DNA of 64,000 nucleotides. It comes from DATMER01 sp034667225 (lineage in GTDB: Bacteria > Acidobacteriota > Thermoanaerobaculia > Multivoradales > UBA5704). The position numbers and the translations under genes were made by a program. The notes under the pieces were generated by a model. That model searched no databases and was not told the DNA's origin. It worked only from the letters and a program-made list of their open reading frames with translations. Shown here in pieces: positions 41,257 through 49,320 of the stretch. The stretch spans positions 124,001-188,000 of the forward strand of contig JAXDKG010000022.1 in assembly GCA_034667225.1 (NCBI GenBank), in the 5' to 3' direction. Numbering within the stretch: position 1 is the first letter of the stretch; the number at the start of each line of letters is the position of its first letter.

Positions 41257-43782
41257 ATGCCCTACTCGGTCTTCCTCTCCAGCACGCAGACGGACCTGAA
41301 GCCCTTCCGCGAGGCGGTCAGCCGTGCCCTGAAGGAGGATGGCTACGAGGTCATCGAGATGGAGCGCTTCGGGGCCCGCAGCGAGGTGCCTCTCGACTTC
41401 TGCCTGCAGAAGGTAGTCGACGCCGAAATATTCGTTGGGATCTATGCACGGCGCTACGGGTTCAAACCTAGCCGCTCGCGCCTGTCCATCACGGAACTCG
41501 AGTACCGCGAGGCCAAGAGATTAGGCAGGCAGTGCTACTGCTACATCCTCTGCGAGGACTGTCCTTGGCCCGAGCAGTATTGCGAGCGACAAGCAGCGGC
41601 GGAGTTGAAGAGGTTCACGAATCAGATCCGTGATGACGTGATTGTTGAGCTCTTCAGGACCCCGGAGGAGCTCGCGGATAAGGTGAGAACTAAGTTGAGG
41701 GTCGAGAAGCCACGGCCCGTGGAACCGTCGCGTGAGCGGCGGGAAGTCATCGACTTAGTCGAAACCATGTGTGTCCGGGATTGGTTGCACAAGAACGTAT
41801 CCGAACGGACGCGCCTGAGGGTGCAGCGGGAGAATTGCCCGGCGGAGGTCGGCAAGCAGGAGAGCGAGGCATCCGACGAGGAGGTGGAGCTCCTTCTGCC
41901 TGAGGTGGTGGAGCCGATCTATGACACGTTCAGGGCGCAGGGTTGCAGCCTCCTTATCCTGGGCGCGCCAGGTGCCGGCAAAACCATCACCCTGCTGGAG
42001 CTCTGCCATAGCCTCCTCAAGCAGGCCCGCCGCGACCCGACTTCACGGATTCCAATGGTTTTCAATCTTGGGTCCTGGAGGTGGCACCACCTGAGCTTCG
42101 CCACATGGCTGAAGAGGGAGCTCGACAAGAAGTACCAGCTCGGCGAGAGCACAGCCGCGAGCCTGATTGAGGATGACCGCGTCGTACCCCTCCTCCATGG
42201 GCTGGACGAAGTCGATGCCGACGCTCAGTCGGCCTGCACGGACGCAATCCATGCTTACCTGAAGAAGCAAAGGGTCCCTATCGCGGTCTGCTGTCACAGC
42301 CAGGCCTACAAGGACTTCCCCACGCTCCTCCACCTCTACGGTGCCGTCGCCCTGCGGCCTCTTACTCGCAAGCAGATCAAGGAGCGCCTTGCTGCTGCTG
42401 AGGATCCGGGCCTCGCCGCCCTCGAGGAGGTGATCGATGCGGACGAGAAGCTCCAGAGGCTGGCGGGAACCCCGTTGATGCTGGTCCTCCTCGAGCGGAC
42501 CTATCGGGGCGCCGATCCCGCTACCATCCGAGAGATCCTGCGCAACCCTGCCGAGAACCGCCGCAAGAAGGTCTTCGACAGGTACGTGACCCGCATGCTC
42601 GAGCCCGAGCTCAATCTACCCTGGGCCCGGATTGAAAAAGATCGGGGCCTGCGGAGCTGGCTGTCCCGGTTGGCCAAGACTCGAAGGTACCCACCGGAGG
42701 AAACCCGTCGCAGACTGGGCTGGCTCGCGGGGAGGATGCGCCAGCACGATTGCGAGTTCCTCATCGAGCAGATCCAGCCGGCTTGGCTGCCCACGGCGGG
42801 CCACCGGTGGGCCTATGCGGTCCTGAGCCGCGCCGTAGCCGGGGTGCTTCTCATGGCTCCCCTGGCGTTCTTCCTGGAGAGCGAGATCCTTCTCGGGTTC
42901 GGGCTGTTGGCGGGAATCCTGGCAGGAGTCATGGACGCGCCCCGGCTACGGAGGTCGTCCGCCGTGGGACAGGAAGACAGGACCCTTGCGCAGAGCCTGC
43001 TCCGCTCCCTCCTGCATATACTCCTTCTGGGCGGCGGAGTCTTCCTCCTCTACCTGGTGGCGGGCTGGATCTGGCAGGGGTTCGATCTGCTGCGGGGCGG
43101 GGCGATCCTCGGCACGCTCTTCGGCTTGGCGCTCGGGACGCGGAGCGCCGGCCGCGACGGAAGCAACGACATCCACATCGGGGTCAGGCTCAAGGTGGGG
43201 CGATGGTCATCGCGGGGCACCCTGTGGGGAGCGGTCTCCCTGCTCCTGCTTTCCCTGGTGTTCTGGGCGTTCTCTCTCCTCAGGCCTGATCTCCTGCCCA
43301 TGCCGGTCTTCTGGGCGGTCGTCGTGGTGGTGGCGACCGTGCTCGGGGGCTTCGGGGGCGGCGCGCTCGGCGCTCTCGAGGACACCCCCGTGCCCCGGAG
43401 CACCTCGCCCAACCGGGGAATCCGCTGGACGTTCCTCAACGCCGGGCTGGTCGCCCTCTCGGTCATGGTGGTCCTGGGGCTCTGCCTGGGAGCCCTGCTC
43501 GCCGTTCTCGGCCGGTTGGAAGTCCCGATCAGAAGCCGGGACTGGCTTACCGTCCTCAAGGCAGCCATGGCCACAGGCTTCTGGGCCGGGCTCTGGTTCA
43601 ACGGATTGGACTTCGTGCAGCACTACACGCTGCGGCTCCTGCTGCGCGCGGCCGGGCTCCTACCTCTGCGCCTCACCCACTTCCTGAGCTACCTCACCGG
43701 CCGCGGCCTGATGCAGAGCACCGGCGGCAGGTACAGCTTCGAGAGCCAGCTCCTCGACCACTTCGCCTCTCTACCTGATTGA
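41257..43782 (+). CDS. DUF4062-NACHT NTPase with about seven C-terminal membrane helices
   Basis: The 841-residue protein has three parts. Residues 1-150 form a DUF4062 domain (MPYSVFLSSTQTDLKPFREAV, EIFVGIYARRYGFKP, ITELEYREA), a fold related to TIR/SLOG-type signalling domains. Residues 230-450 are a NACHT NTPase: Walker A GAPGAGKT at 236-243, Walker B region VVPLLHGLDEVD with D317/E318 (the usual LDGLDE has His in place of the first Asp), and the ARC-type GTPLMLVLL. The rest contains about seven hydrophobic helices (residues 520-790) and a terminal RYSFESQLLDHFASL helix common in membrane NACHT proteins. NACHT STAND proteins are frequent antiphage sensors; membrane helices would suit a membrane-disrupting or signalling output. 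The start lies 79 bp from the divergent barrel gene. Confidence 0.87.
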   Translation: MPYSVFLSSTQTDLKPFREAVSRALKEDGYEVIEMERFGARSEVPLDFCLQKVVDAEIFVGIYARRYGFKPSRSRLSITELEYREAKRLGRQCYCYILCEDCPWPEQYCERQAAAELKRFTNQIRDDVIVELFRTPEELADKVRTKLRVEKPRPVEPSRERREVIDLVETMCVRDWLHKNVSERTRLRVQRENCPAEVGKQESEASDEEVELLLPEVVEPIYDTFRAQGCSLLILGAPGAGKTITLLELCHSLLKQARRDPTSRIPMVFNLGSWRWHHLSFATWLKRELDKKYQLGESTAASLIEDDRVVPLLHGLDEVDADAQSACTDAIHAYLKKQRVPIAVCCHSQAYKDFPTLLHLYGAVALRPLTRKQIKERLAAAEDPGLAALEEVIDADEKLQRLAGTPLMLVLLERTYRGADPATIREILRNPAENRRKKVFDRYVTRMLEPELNLPWARIEKDRGLRSWLSRLAKTRRYPPEETRRRLGWLAGRMRQHDCEFLIEQIQPAWLPTAGHRWAYAVLSRAVAGVLLMAPLAFFLESEILLGFGLLAGILAGVMDAPRLRRSSAVGQEDRTLAQSLLRSLLHILLLGGGVFLLYLVAGWIWQGFDLLRGGAILGTLFGLALGTRSAGRDGSNDIHIGVRLKVGRWSSRGTLWGAVSLLLLSLVFWAFSLLRPDLLPMPVFWAVVVVVATVLGGFGGGALGALEDTPVPRSTSPNRGIRWTFLNAGLVALSVMVVLGLCLGALLAVLGRLEVPIRSRDWLTVLKAAMATGFWAGLWFNGLDFVQHYTLRLLLRAAGLLPLRLTHFLSYLTGRGLMQSTGGRYSFESQLLDHFASLPD

Positions 43783-44064
43783 TACGGCCAGCAGCGCTGG
43801 AGCCATGAGGAAAAAGGCGACGTAGGCGGCGAGCAGCACGCGCATCGCGCCGCACAGCCGGATCAGGGAGCGGTCCTCGAGGTAGCGGTCGCGGCGCCGC
43901 AGCAGGAACCCCAGGATCGCCAGCTCGCGGCCCGCGGTCCGTCCCAAAGCCGCCCAGAGCAGCGGATGGCGCCCGGAAAGCCCGGCGCACAGCCGTTCCG
44001 CCATCCGCCACCAGAGCAGGACCGACAGCCAATAGACGCAGAACAGTCCAGGAAAGACCGGCAC
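43771..44064 (-). CDS. Small two-helix membrane protein (UspB-like layout)
   Basis: The 97-residue protein has a hydrophobic helix at the N-terminus (FPGLFCVYWLSVLLWW), a basic middle part (GRHPLLWAALG, FLLRRRDRYLEDRS) and a second helix at the C-terminus (MRVLLAAYVAFFLMAPALLAV). This matches the general layout of UspB-like proteins, but sequence identity cannot be judged by eye. Its 3' end overlaps the NACHT gene by 12 bp. An 81-bp stretch of its coding region (43784-43864) is repeated exactly at 45085-45165, evidence of a recent local duplication. Confidence 0.6.
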   Translation of the reverse strand: MPVFPGLFCVYWLSVLLWWRMAERLCAGLSGRHPLLWAALGRTAGRELAILGFLLRRRDRYLEDRSLIRLCGAMRVLLAAYVAFFLMAPALLAVSIR

Positions 44065-44150
44065 CGGGTCACCTCGCTCGTCAAGAAGTTGCTGCTTGGT
44101 TGAAGCAAATCGAGGATATCCCAGGCCGGCCGGCGACTCAAGGTCTCCTC

Positions 44151-44454
44151 TACCGCGGCTATCGCGGCGCTCCCGGCAGCTCGATCCGCGTCCGCCCTTC
44201 GCTCAAGCGCAGGAGGATCAGCCCATCACGGTCCGTCCGCAGCACGCGGATGCCCCCGTTCCGACAAGCGGTCCAGGATCAGCGGCGACGGATGGTGGTA
44301 GAGGTTGTTCACCCCGGCCGAGACCAGGGCGAGGCGAGGATGGACGGCATCGAGGAAAGACTCCGTCGAGGAGGTCTTGCTGCCGTGGTGGGCCACTTTG
44401 AGGACATCCACCTGCATCTCGTCCTCGCAGCAGGAGAGCAAACGCATCTCGGCC
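44151..44454 (-). pseudogene. Duplicated 3' fragment of comEC
   Basis: The segment is about 95% identical to the end of comEC at 45425-45724. It covers the MBL tail (LLSCCEDEMQVDVLKVAHHGSKTSSTESFLDA and following). An extra C in the run GCCCCCG near 44259 shifts the frame relative to the intact copy (GCCCCG), so the last 30 or so codons are destroyed. It has no start or upstream part. Identity ends abruptly at the GGCC near 44454. It is a remnant, not a gene. Confidence 0.85.
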
Positions 44455-44487
44455 TCTGCCGCCCCAGGCACGGGCAGCGGCTGCGGC

Positions 44488-45015
44488 TCAGTCTTTCGGG
44501 ATCGCCCGCTCCGCCTCGTCGTAGGCCTGGAGCAACATCCCTTCGACGAAGGCGAAGTCAGAGAGGATCATCCTCGAAGGTCTCCCGGGCTGGTAGACCA
44601 TGGGCAGCACCTGCGTGCTGAAACCCTGGTAGAGGTCCTGGCGGTCCTTCATCTTGGAGAAGGCAGCCACAGCGGAGAAATCCATCCTGGCTGCCGCCTG
44701 GCTGGATTGGGCTGCCTGCCAGGCGCTGTTGCGGAGGATCGCCGGCTTGAAGGCGACAGGCATGCCCGGCGTCTTTTCCAGGCGGGCCAGCAGGTCGCGG
44801 TGATAGGAGAGGGTCCGCCGGATCTCCTCCCGGTTCTCCTGGATCTCGCTGCGGATGTTCTGGAGAGCCAGCGTGACGACCTCCTGCTCCCGCCGATCCT
44901 GCCGCCACTCGTCGAGAGCCAGGGCGAGCAGCACGCCCAGGACGACGAAGAAGGTCTCGGCCCCGAGCTTCAGCCAGGGGATGCGCGAGGAGGAGCGGTC
45001 ACTGGTGACGGGCAC
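44488..45015 (-). CDS. Single-pass membrane protein with coiled-coil region, function unknown
   Basis: GTG at 45015 gives 175 residues. A short basic N-terminus (SDRSSSRIPWLKLGAE) leads into one membrane helix (TFFVVLGVLLALALDEW) and then a charged, helical, probably coiled-coil stretch (RREQEVVTLALQNIRSEIQENREEIRRTLSYHRDLLARLE). The rest is helical with FSKMKDRQDLYQGFS. Proteins of this design are common near accessory loci but have no known job. It lies between the comEC remnant and the truncated second copy of the UspB-like gene, so it may have come with the duplication or been left inside it. Confidence 0.68.
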   Translation of the reverse strand: MPVTSDRSSSRIPWLKLGAETFFVVLGVLLALALDEWRQDRREQEVVTLALQNIRSEIQENREEIRRTLSYHRDLLARLEKTPGMPVAFKPAILRNSAWQAAQSSQAAARMDFSAVAAFSKMKDRQDLYQGFSTQVLPMVYQPGRPSRMILSDFAFVEGMLLQAYDEAERAIPKD

Positions 45016-45084
45016 GGGCCGATTATGACACCAGCCACCGCTGCATGAGGGCACCGATCTGTCGAGGCGATCTACGAGGAGCTG

Positions 45085-45165
45085 ACGGCCAGCAGCGCTG
45101 GAGCCATGAGGAAAAAGGCGACGTAGGCGGCGAGCAGCACGCGCATCGCGCCGCACAGCCGGATC
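45085..45165 (-). repeat. Exact 81-bp duplicate of part of the UspB-like gene
   Basis: Bases 45085-45165 are identical to 43784-43864, which encode the C-terminal helix of the small membrane protein. Identity starts at ACGGCCAGCAG and stops at CCGGATC, immediately before the inverted-repeat element. No intact reading frame is present around it, so it is a gene remnant. Confidence 0.92.
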
Positions 45166-45175
45166 CCGTCTTCAC

Positions 45176-45424
45176 GCCCCGAAGGGGCACAGGCACAAAG
45201 CCTGGGGTTTCAACCCCAGGTAAGAGGCCCACCAACATCCCAAGTCCCGAAGGACGCAGGCATTGGCCCCGGACGCGAGCCCGGGAGCCCCCTCCCCCGC
45301 CGCGAGGCTGGCGCCCCTGGCCATGCCTACGCCCTTCCAGGGCTCTGAAGGTTTTGGGAGATACGCTTACCTGGGGTTTCAACCGGTTGAAACCCCAGGC
45401 TTTATGCCTGCGCCCCTTCGGGGC
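45176..45424. mobile_element. MITE- or REPIN-like long inverted-repeat element
   Basis: The element has inverted ends. The left arm (45176-45220) holds GCCCCGAAGGGGC and the 20-bp palindrome CCTGGGGTTTCAACCCCAGG. The right arm (45370-45424) holds a 30-bp perfect palindrome centred on AACCGGTT and then GCCCCTTCGGGGC. The left arm's reverse complement matches the right arm (GGGGTTGAAACCCCAGGCTT and on). The inner bases also pair imperfectly (GGCATTGGCC/GGCCATGCC). No coding capacity is visible. It lies 6 bp beyond the comEC stop. Confidence 0.75.
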
Positions 45425-45430
45425 TCACCT

Positions 45431-47680
45431 CTACCGCGGCGCTCCCGGCAGCTCGATCCGCGTCCGTCCTTCGCTCAAGCGGAGGAGGATCAGCCCATCA
45501 CGGTCCGTCCGCAGCACGCGGATGCCCCGTTCCGACAAGCGGTCCAGGATCAGCGGCGACGGGTGGTGATAGAGGTTGTTCACCCCGGCCGAGACCAGGG
45601 CGAGGCGAGGATGGGCGGCATCGAGGAAAGACTCCGTCGAGGAGGTCTTGCTGCCGTGGTGGGCCACTTTGAGGACATCCACCTGCACCTCGCGCTCGCA
45701 GCAGGAGAGCAGGCGCATCTCGGCCCAGCTCTCGATGTCGCCGGTCAGGAGGAAGCTGCGGCCCAGCGCTTGGGCCCGGATCACCAGGGAGCGCTCGTTC
45801 GTGCCGCGGTCCTCCTCCCGATCGGGGTGGAGGACTCGCAGGTTCCACCTCCCTACCGAAGTCGTTTCGCCGGCCCAGACCATTCGCATCCGGGCTCCCG
45901 GCAGCGCGGCCAGACTCCCCACGCAGCCTTCGGGCTCCCAGCCCGGTCCCATCAAGACCTCGCGGACCGGCAGGTAGGCCGCGATGTCCACCAGCCCGCC
46001 GCAGTGGTCGCGGTCGGGATGGGTCATGATGACAGCGTCGAGGCTCCGCACTCCTTCAGCCAGCAGAGCCGGGAGGAGGACACGGCCTCCCAGGTCGCCT
46101 GTCCTCCAGCCGCCTCCATCGACGAGTACGGCATGCGGGCCGTCCCGCAGCAGGATCGCGTCCCCCTGCCCCACGTCCAGCATCGCCAGCTCGACGCCGC
46201 GGTCACTCGGCACGTTGCAGAAGAGCAGGAGGGCCAAACCGGCCAGGCCGAGGAGCTTGAGCCGGGGACGGGCAAAGAGGACCAGCGCCAGGAGAAGCGC
46301 CAGCAGCCAGGCCGCCAGAGGCGAGAGCACGAGGGGCATCGGCAGCCAGACGGCTGGTCCCGTGCGGGCCGGCCAGGAGAACGGCGCGGCGAAAAAGTCC
46401 AGGACCGGAAGGAGAGCGCCAGCCGTTTGCGGAGAGATCAGGGCCGCTCCGGTCCACAGCAGGGACCCGCCGAGCGCGAGCCCCGTCCACGGCACGGCCG
46501 GCAGGTTGAACAGCGGGGCCAGGGGCGAGAGCAGGTGGAAGCGCGGCAGCGCCCACGGGATTGTCAGGAGCTGCGCGCCGACGCTGGCTGCGAGCGAGCT
46601 GGCCAGCCAGTGCGGGAGGCGCCTCCAGCGCTCGGCCAGCGGCGGCCCGAGAAGCAGGAGGCCAGCCGTGGCCGAGACCGTGAGCTGGAAGGCCACCGAC
46701 AGGACAATATCCGGCCGCTCCAGCACCAGCAGGATCACGGCCCATCCGAGCGCGTTGACCGCGGCCGGCGGACGCTCGGCGAGCAGGGCCGTCACCGCGA
46801 GGAAGCCCATGACCGCCGCTCGGACCAGCGCGGGCAGCGGACCCACCAGGAGCAGATAGAGAGCGATCGCCGCAAGCATGAGGATCAGGCGGAGCACCCG
46901 CGGGAACCAGCCTGCCAGCAGCCAGACCGCCGCGGCCACCAGCGCCACGTGGACCCCGGACACGGACAGCAGGTGATAGAGACCCGTGACGCGCAGACCC
47001 CGCTTCCATTCGAACGGGAAGGCGGAGGCGTCCCCCAGCACCAGGGCCCTCGCCAGAGCCTTACCGGGTCCGTTCGGACCTGCTGCCTGGTAAGCCTTCT
47101 CCACCCGCCCGCGAAGGGACGCGGAGAGCGCGGCGATCGGACCGGCAGGCTCCTCGACATGCAGGAAGCTCCGGCTCTTGACGCGGATGCGCCAGGGGCC
47201 GGGCTCGACCGGCACCCGATTGGCGAAGCCGGAGGAGCGGCCCAGGTAGGCCTTCAGCCGGAGGCTCGTCCCAAAGGGCGGCGGGTCCTCGGCGCCGGGC
47301 ACGTGGAGGAGAACCTCCAATTCCGGCTGGGCCACGAGGCCGTCCTGCCGGAGGCGGAGCACCTCTGCCGGAGCGGACCAGCCCGGCTCGTCATCCGGCG
47401 AGTCCGGAGTCCAATGGCCGGAGACGCGGACGACCGCTTCCACCGGCCGGTCGAGGTCGAATCCCGCGACCGGGCTCCCCGGGAGGCCGTGATGCACGGC
47501 CGCGGCGATCATCCCGACGGCCAGAGCCGCCACGCAGGCCCCGGCCGGACGCCGGAGCGCCAGGCCCAGCACGGCGACCGCCACCAATAGCGGGATCGAG
47601 AAGGACGTCAGGTGAAAGGAGACCCAGGCCCCAAGGGCGAGGGAGAGGGATGGGAGGAACAGCGGGGCATTGTTTTTCAT
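45431..47680 (-). CDS. comEC: ComEC/Rec2 DNA-uptake channel with MBL-fold domain
   Basis: The 749-residue protein has an N-terminal DUF4131-like part with two helices, a competence domain of about eight further helices (LYHLLSVSGVHVALVAAAVWLL, the helical core) and a soluble C-terminal MBL domain: LDVGQGDAILLRDGPHAVLVDGGG, THPDRDHCGGL and VAHHGSKTSS. The channel carries incoming single-stranded DNA and the MBL domain degrades the other strand. The final gene of a four-gene minus-strand run (glycosyltransferases, ChbG, comEC). Its 3' end has been partially duplicated at 44151-44454, and an inverted-repeat element sits just after its stop codon. Confidence 0.95.
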   Translation of the reverse strand: MKNNAPLFLPSLSLALGAWVSFHLTSFSIPLLVAVAVLGLALRRPAGACVAALAVGMIAAAVHHGLPGSPVAGFDLDRPVEAVVRVSGHWTPDSPDDEPGWSAPAEVLRLRQDGLVAQPELEVLLHVPGAEDPPPFGTSLRLKAYLGRSSGFANRVPVEPGPWRIRVKSRSFLHVEEPAGPIAALSASLRGRVEKAYQAAGPNGPGKALARALVLGDASAFPFEWKRGLRVTGLYHLLSVSGVHVALVAAAVWLLAGWFPRVLRLILMLAAIALYLLLVGPLPALVRAAVMGFLAVTALLAERPPAAVNALGWAVILLVLERPDIVLSVAFQLTVSATAGLLLLGPPLAERWRRLPHWLASSLAASVGAQLLTIPWALPRFHLLSPLAPLFNLPAVPWTGLALGGSLLWTGAALISPQTAGALLPVLDFFAAPFSWPARTGPAVWLPMPLVLSPLAAWLLALLLALVLFARPRLKLLGLAGLALLLFCNVPSDRGVELAMLDVGQGDAILLRDGPHAVLVDGGGWRTGDLGGRVLLPALLAEGVRSLDAVIMTHPDRDHCGGLVDIAAYLPVREVLMGPGWEPEGCVGSLAALPGARMRMVWAGETTSVGRWNLRVLHPDREEDRGTNERSLVIRAQALGRSFLLTGDIESWAEMRLLSCCEREVQVDVLKVAHHGSKTSSTESFLDAAHPRLALVSAGVNNLYHHPSPLILDRLSERGIRVLRTDRDGLILLRLSEGRTRIELPGAPR

Positions 47681-47713
47681 GCCCTGCTAGAGACGTAAAA
47701 TGCCTCTGAAATG

Positions 47714-48535
47714 TCATTTGCTCAATTCCGGTGAGCTGCCCAGGGAGATCCCCCTCTCCCGCAGGAGCTCCGGCAGCCCGGGATCGCACAGGGCTGCGGT
47801 CTCCTCCTCCCAGGCGTATCCCCAGTCATAGGCCGCGGCGAGCTCCTCACGACCCAGGCCGGGATGGCAGACCAGCTCGGTCGTTCGCTCCACCCGATCG
47901 AGGCAGCGGCGGAGCCTCGCCGGGGTCAGACGGCCCGCCGCCATCACGCCGACGGTCCGGTCGGGGGAGGCGTTTCGCCCCAGGGACCGGGCGCGCCGGC
48001 CCAAGGCGTTGAGCGCGGCGAGTTGGAGCCCGCGGGGCGTGAGGCGCGCCTCGGGCTCGTTCGGGATCCGCACCACCGGAATGCCATGCTCCTCCGCCAG
48101 CCTCAGCACGACCTCGAACACCCGCGGCAGCATGTGCAGGTGCTGATGGCTGTTGAGATGGACGACCCGCAACCCGGTCGCGAGCAGCCGTTCCACCTGG
48201 GCGCGCAGCTCGGTCTCCAGATCGACGCCGCGGATGCGTCCCAGGGCGTAGCGCGCCGCGAACGCCGGGTAGCCCGCATGGAGAAGACCATCTGGACCGG
48301 TTAGCGAGGGGATGGTCTCCGGTCGGGAGAGCGGACGCTCCCCCACCAGCGTCAGATGGGCCCCCACCTCGAGACGCGGGCGCTCCCGCAGCAGCTCGAC
48401 AGCCGGCTCGAAGTCGCGGCCGTTGGGCGAGACGCTCACCGCCGTCACGATCCCATGGTCGTAGGCTGCCAGCGCCCCACGGGTCATGCCGGGGTGAAGG
48501 CCGACATCGTCGGCCGTGACAATTAGCCGCTTCAA
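47714..48535 (-). CDS. ChbG/HpnK (YdjC) family carbohydrate deacetylase
   Basis: The 273-residue protein has the family motifs KRLIVTADDVGLHPGMTRG with the metal-binding Asp pair, EVGAHLTLVGERPLS with His, and VVHLNSHQHLHMLPRVFE with the His ligands, plus LVCHPGLG near the end. These enzymes remove N-acetyl groups from short sugars, and HpnK does so in hopanoid-linked glycans. The gene lies between comEC and two glycosyltransferases on the same strand, so deacetylation of a lipid-linked sugar made by those enzymes is the best guess. Confidence 0.92.
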   Translation of the reverse strand: MKRLIVTADDVGLHPGMTRGALAAYDHGIVTAVSVSPNGRDFEPAVELLRERPRLEVGAHLTLVGERPLSRPETIPSLTGPDGLLHAGYPAFAARYALGRIRGVDLETELRAQVERLLATGLRVVHLNSHQHLHMLPRVFEVVLRLAEEHGIPVVRIPNEPEARLTPRGLQLAALNALGRRARSLGRNASPDRTVGVMAAGRLTPARLRRCLDRVERTTELVCHPGLGREELAAAYDWGYAWEEETAALCDPGLPELLRERGISLGSSPELSK

Positions 48536-48545
48536 GGCAGCCGCT

Positions 48546-49316
48546 TCAAGTGTGCGCGGGCTGAGGGTCCGAGGTGGGCTGAGCGGGCTGCCGGCGGCGC
48601 GGGTGCTTCATCTCGGGATAGAGGCTGATCAGCTCGCGGAAGATCTTGAAGATGACCGCGGGCGAAGAGAGCGTCGATTCACCACGGCTGCGCGGGAAGT
48701 AGTCGAGGCCGAGCTGCTGGATCACGAAGCCCAGGTTGCGCGCCTTGACGATCAGCTCCGCGTCGATCAGCGAACCTTCCGACCGCAGCTCCACTGCCTC
48801 CAGCACCTCGCGCCGCATCAGCTTGAAGGAGAAGTTGACGTCCCGGTGAGGCCAGCCGAAGAGCAGGCCGATCAGGGTGTTGTACAGGTACGAGTAGACC
48901 GTGCGCCGGAATCCTTCCGTCGTGCGGTCGAGCCGGTAGCCGGCGATTATGTCCGCCCGCGTGATGCGCAGGGCGCGCATCGCCTTGCCGATCACCTCGG
49001 GATCGAACGGCAGGTCGGCATCCATGTAGACCACCACGTCCTTCCGCGCGGCCCCATAGCCGGTCTTGAGCGCTCCGCCGAGCTTGCGGTTCACCTCGTG
49101 CTGCAACAGCCGGATGCGCGGGTTGGCCGCGATCTCCATGCGCACGATCTCGGCCGAGCGGTCGGTCGAGGCATCGTCCACGATGATGATCTCGTAGTCG
49201 AACGGCTCCAGGGCCGCGACCGCGCAGGCGATCGCGTGCTCGATGTTCAGCTCCTCGTTGTACATCGGGATCACGAGGGAAACCGACATCGGATTTGGGG
49301 ACGTGTTCATGTTCAT
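48546..49316 (-). CDS. Family 2 glycosyltransferase (polyprenol-phosphate sugar transferase-like)
   Basis: The 256-residue protein has a GT-A nucleotide-sugar fold: SLVIPMYNEELNIEHAI at the start, IIIVDDASTDRSAEI, GGALKTGYGAARKDVVVYMDADLPFDPEVI with the DxD motif, and RRTVYSYLYNTLIGLLFG as in DPM1-like enzymes. It has no obvious membrane helices. It probably moves a sugar onto polyprenol phosphate. It is 4 bp downstream of the GT39-type gene and 10 bp upstream of the ChbG gene, so all three belong to one envelope-glycan operon. Confidence 0.92.
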   Translation of the reverse strand: MNMNTSPNPMSVSLVIPMYNEELNIEHAIACAVAALEPFDYEIIIVDDASTDRSAEIVRMEIAANPRIRLLQHEVNRKLGGALKTGYGAARKDVVVYMDADLPFDPEVIGKAMRALRITRADIIAGYRLDRTTEGFRRTVYSYLYNTLIGLLFGWPHRDVNFSFKLMRREVLEAVELRSEGSLIDAELIVKARNLGFVIQQLGLDYFPRSRGESTLSSPAVIFKIFRELISLYPEMKHPRRRQPAQPTSDPQPAHT

Positions 49317-49320
49317 GTCC

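Noticed and set aside
44226..44471. Short independent MBL protein
   Set aside because: It is a frameshifted copy of the end of comEC with no start region.
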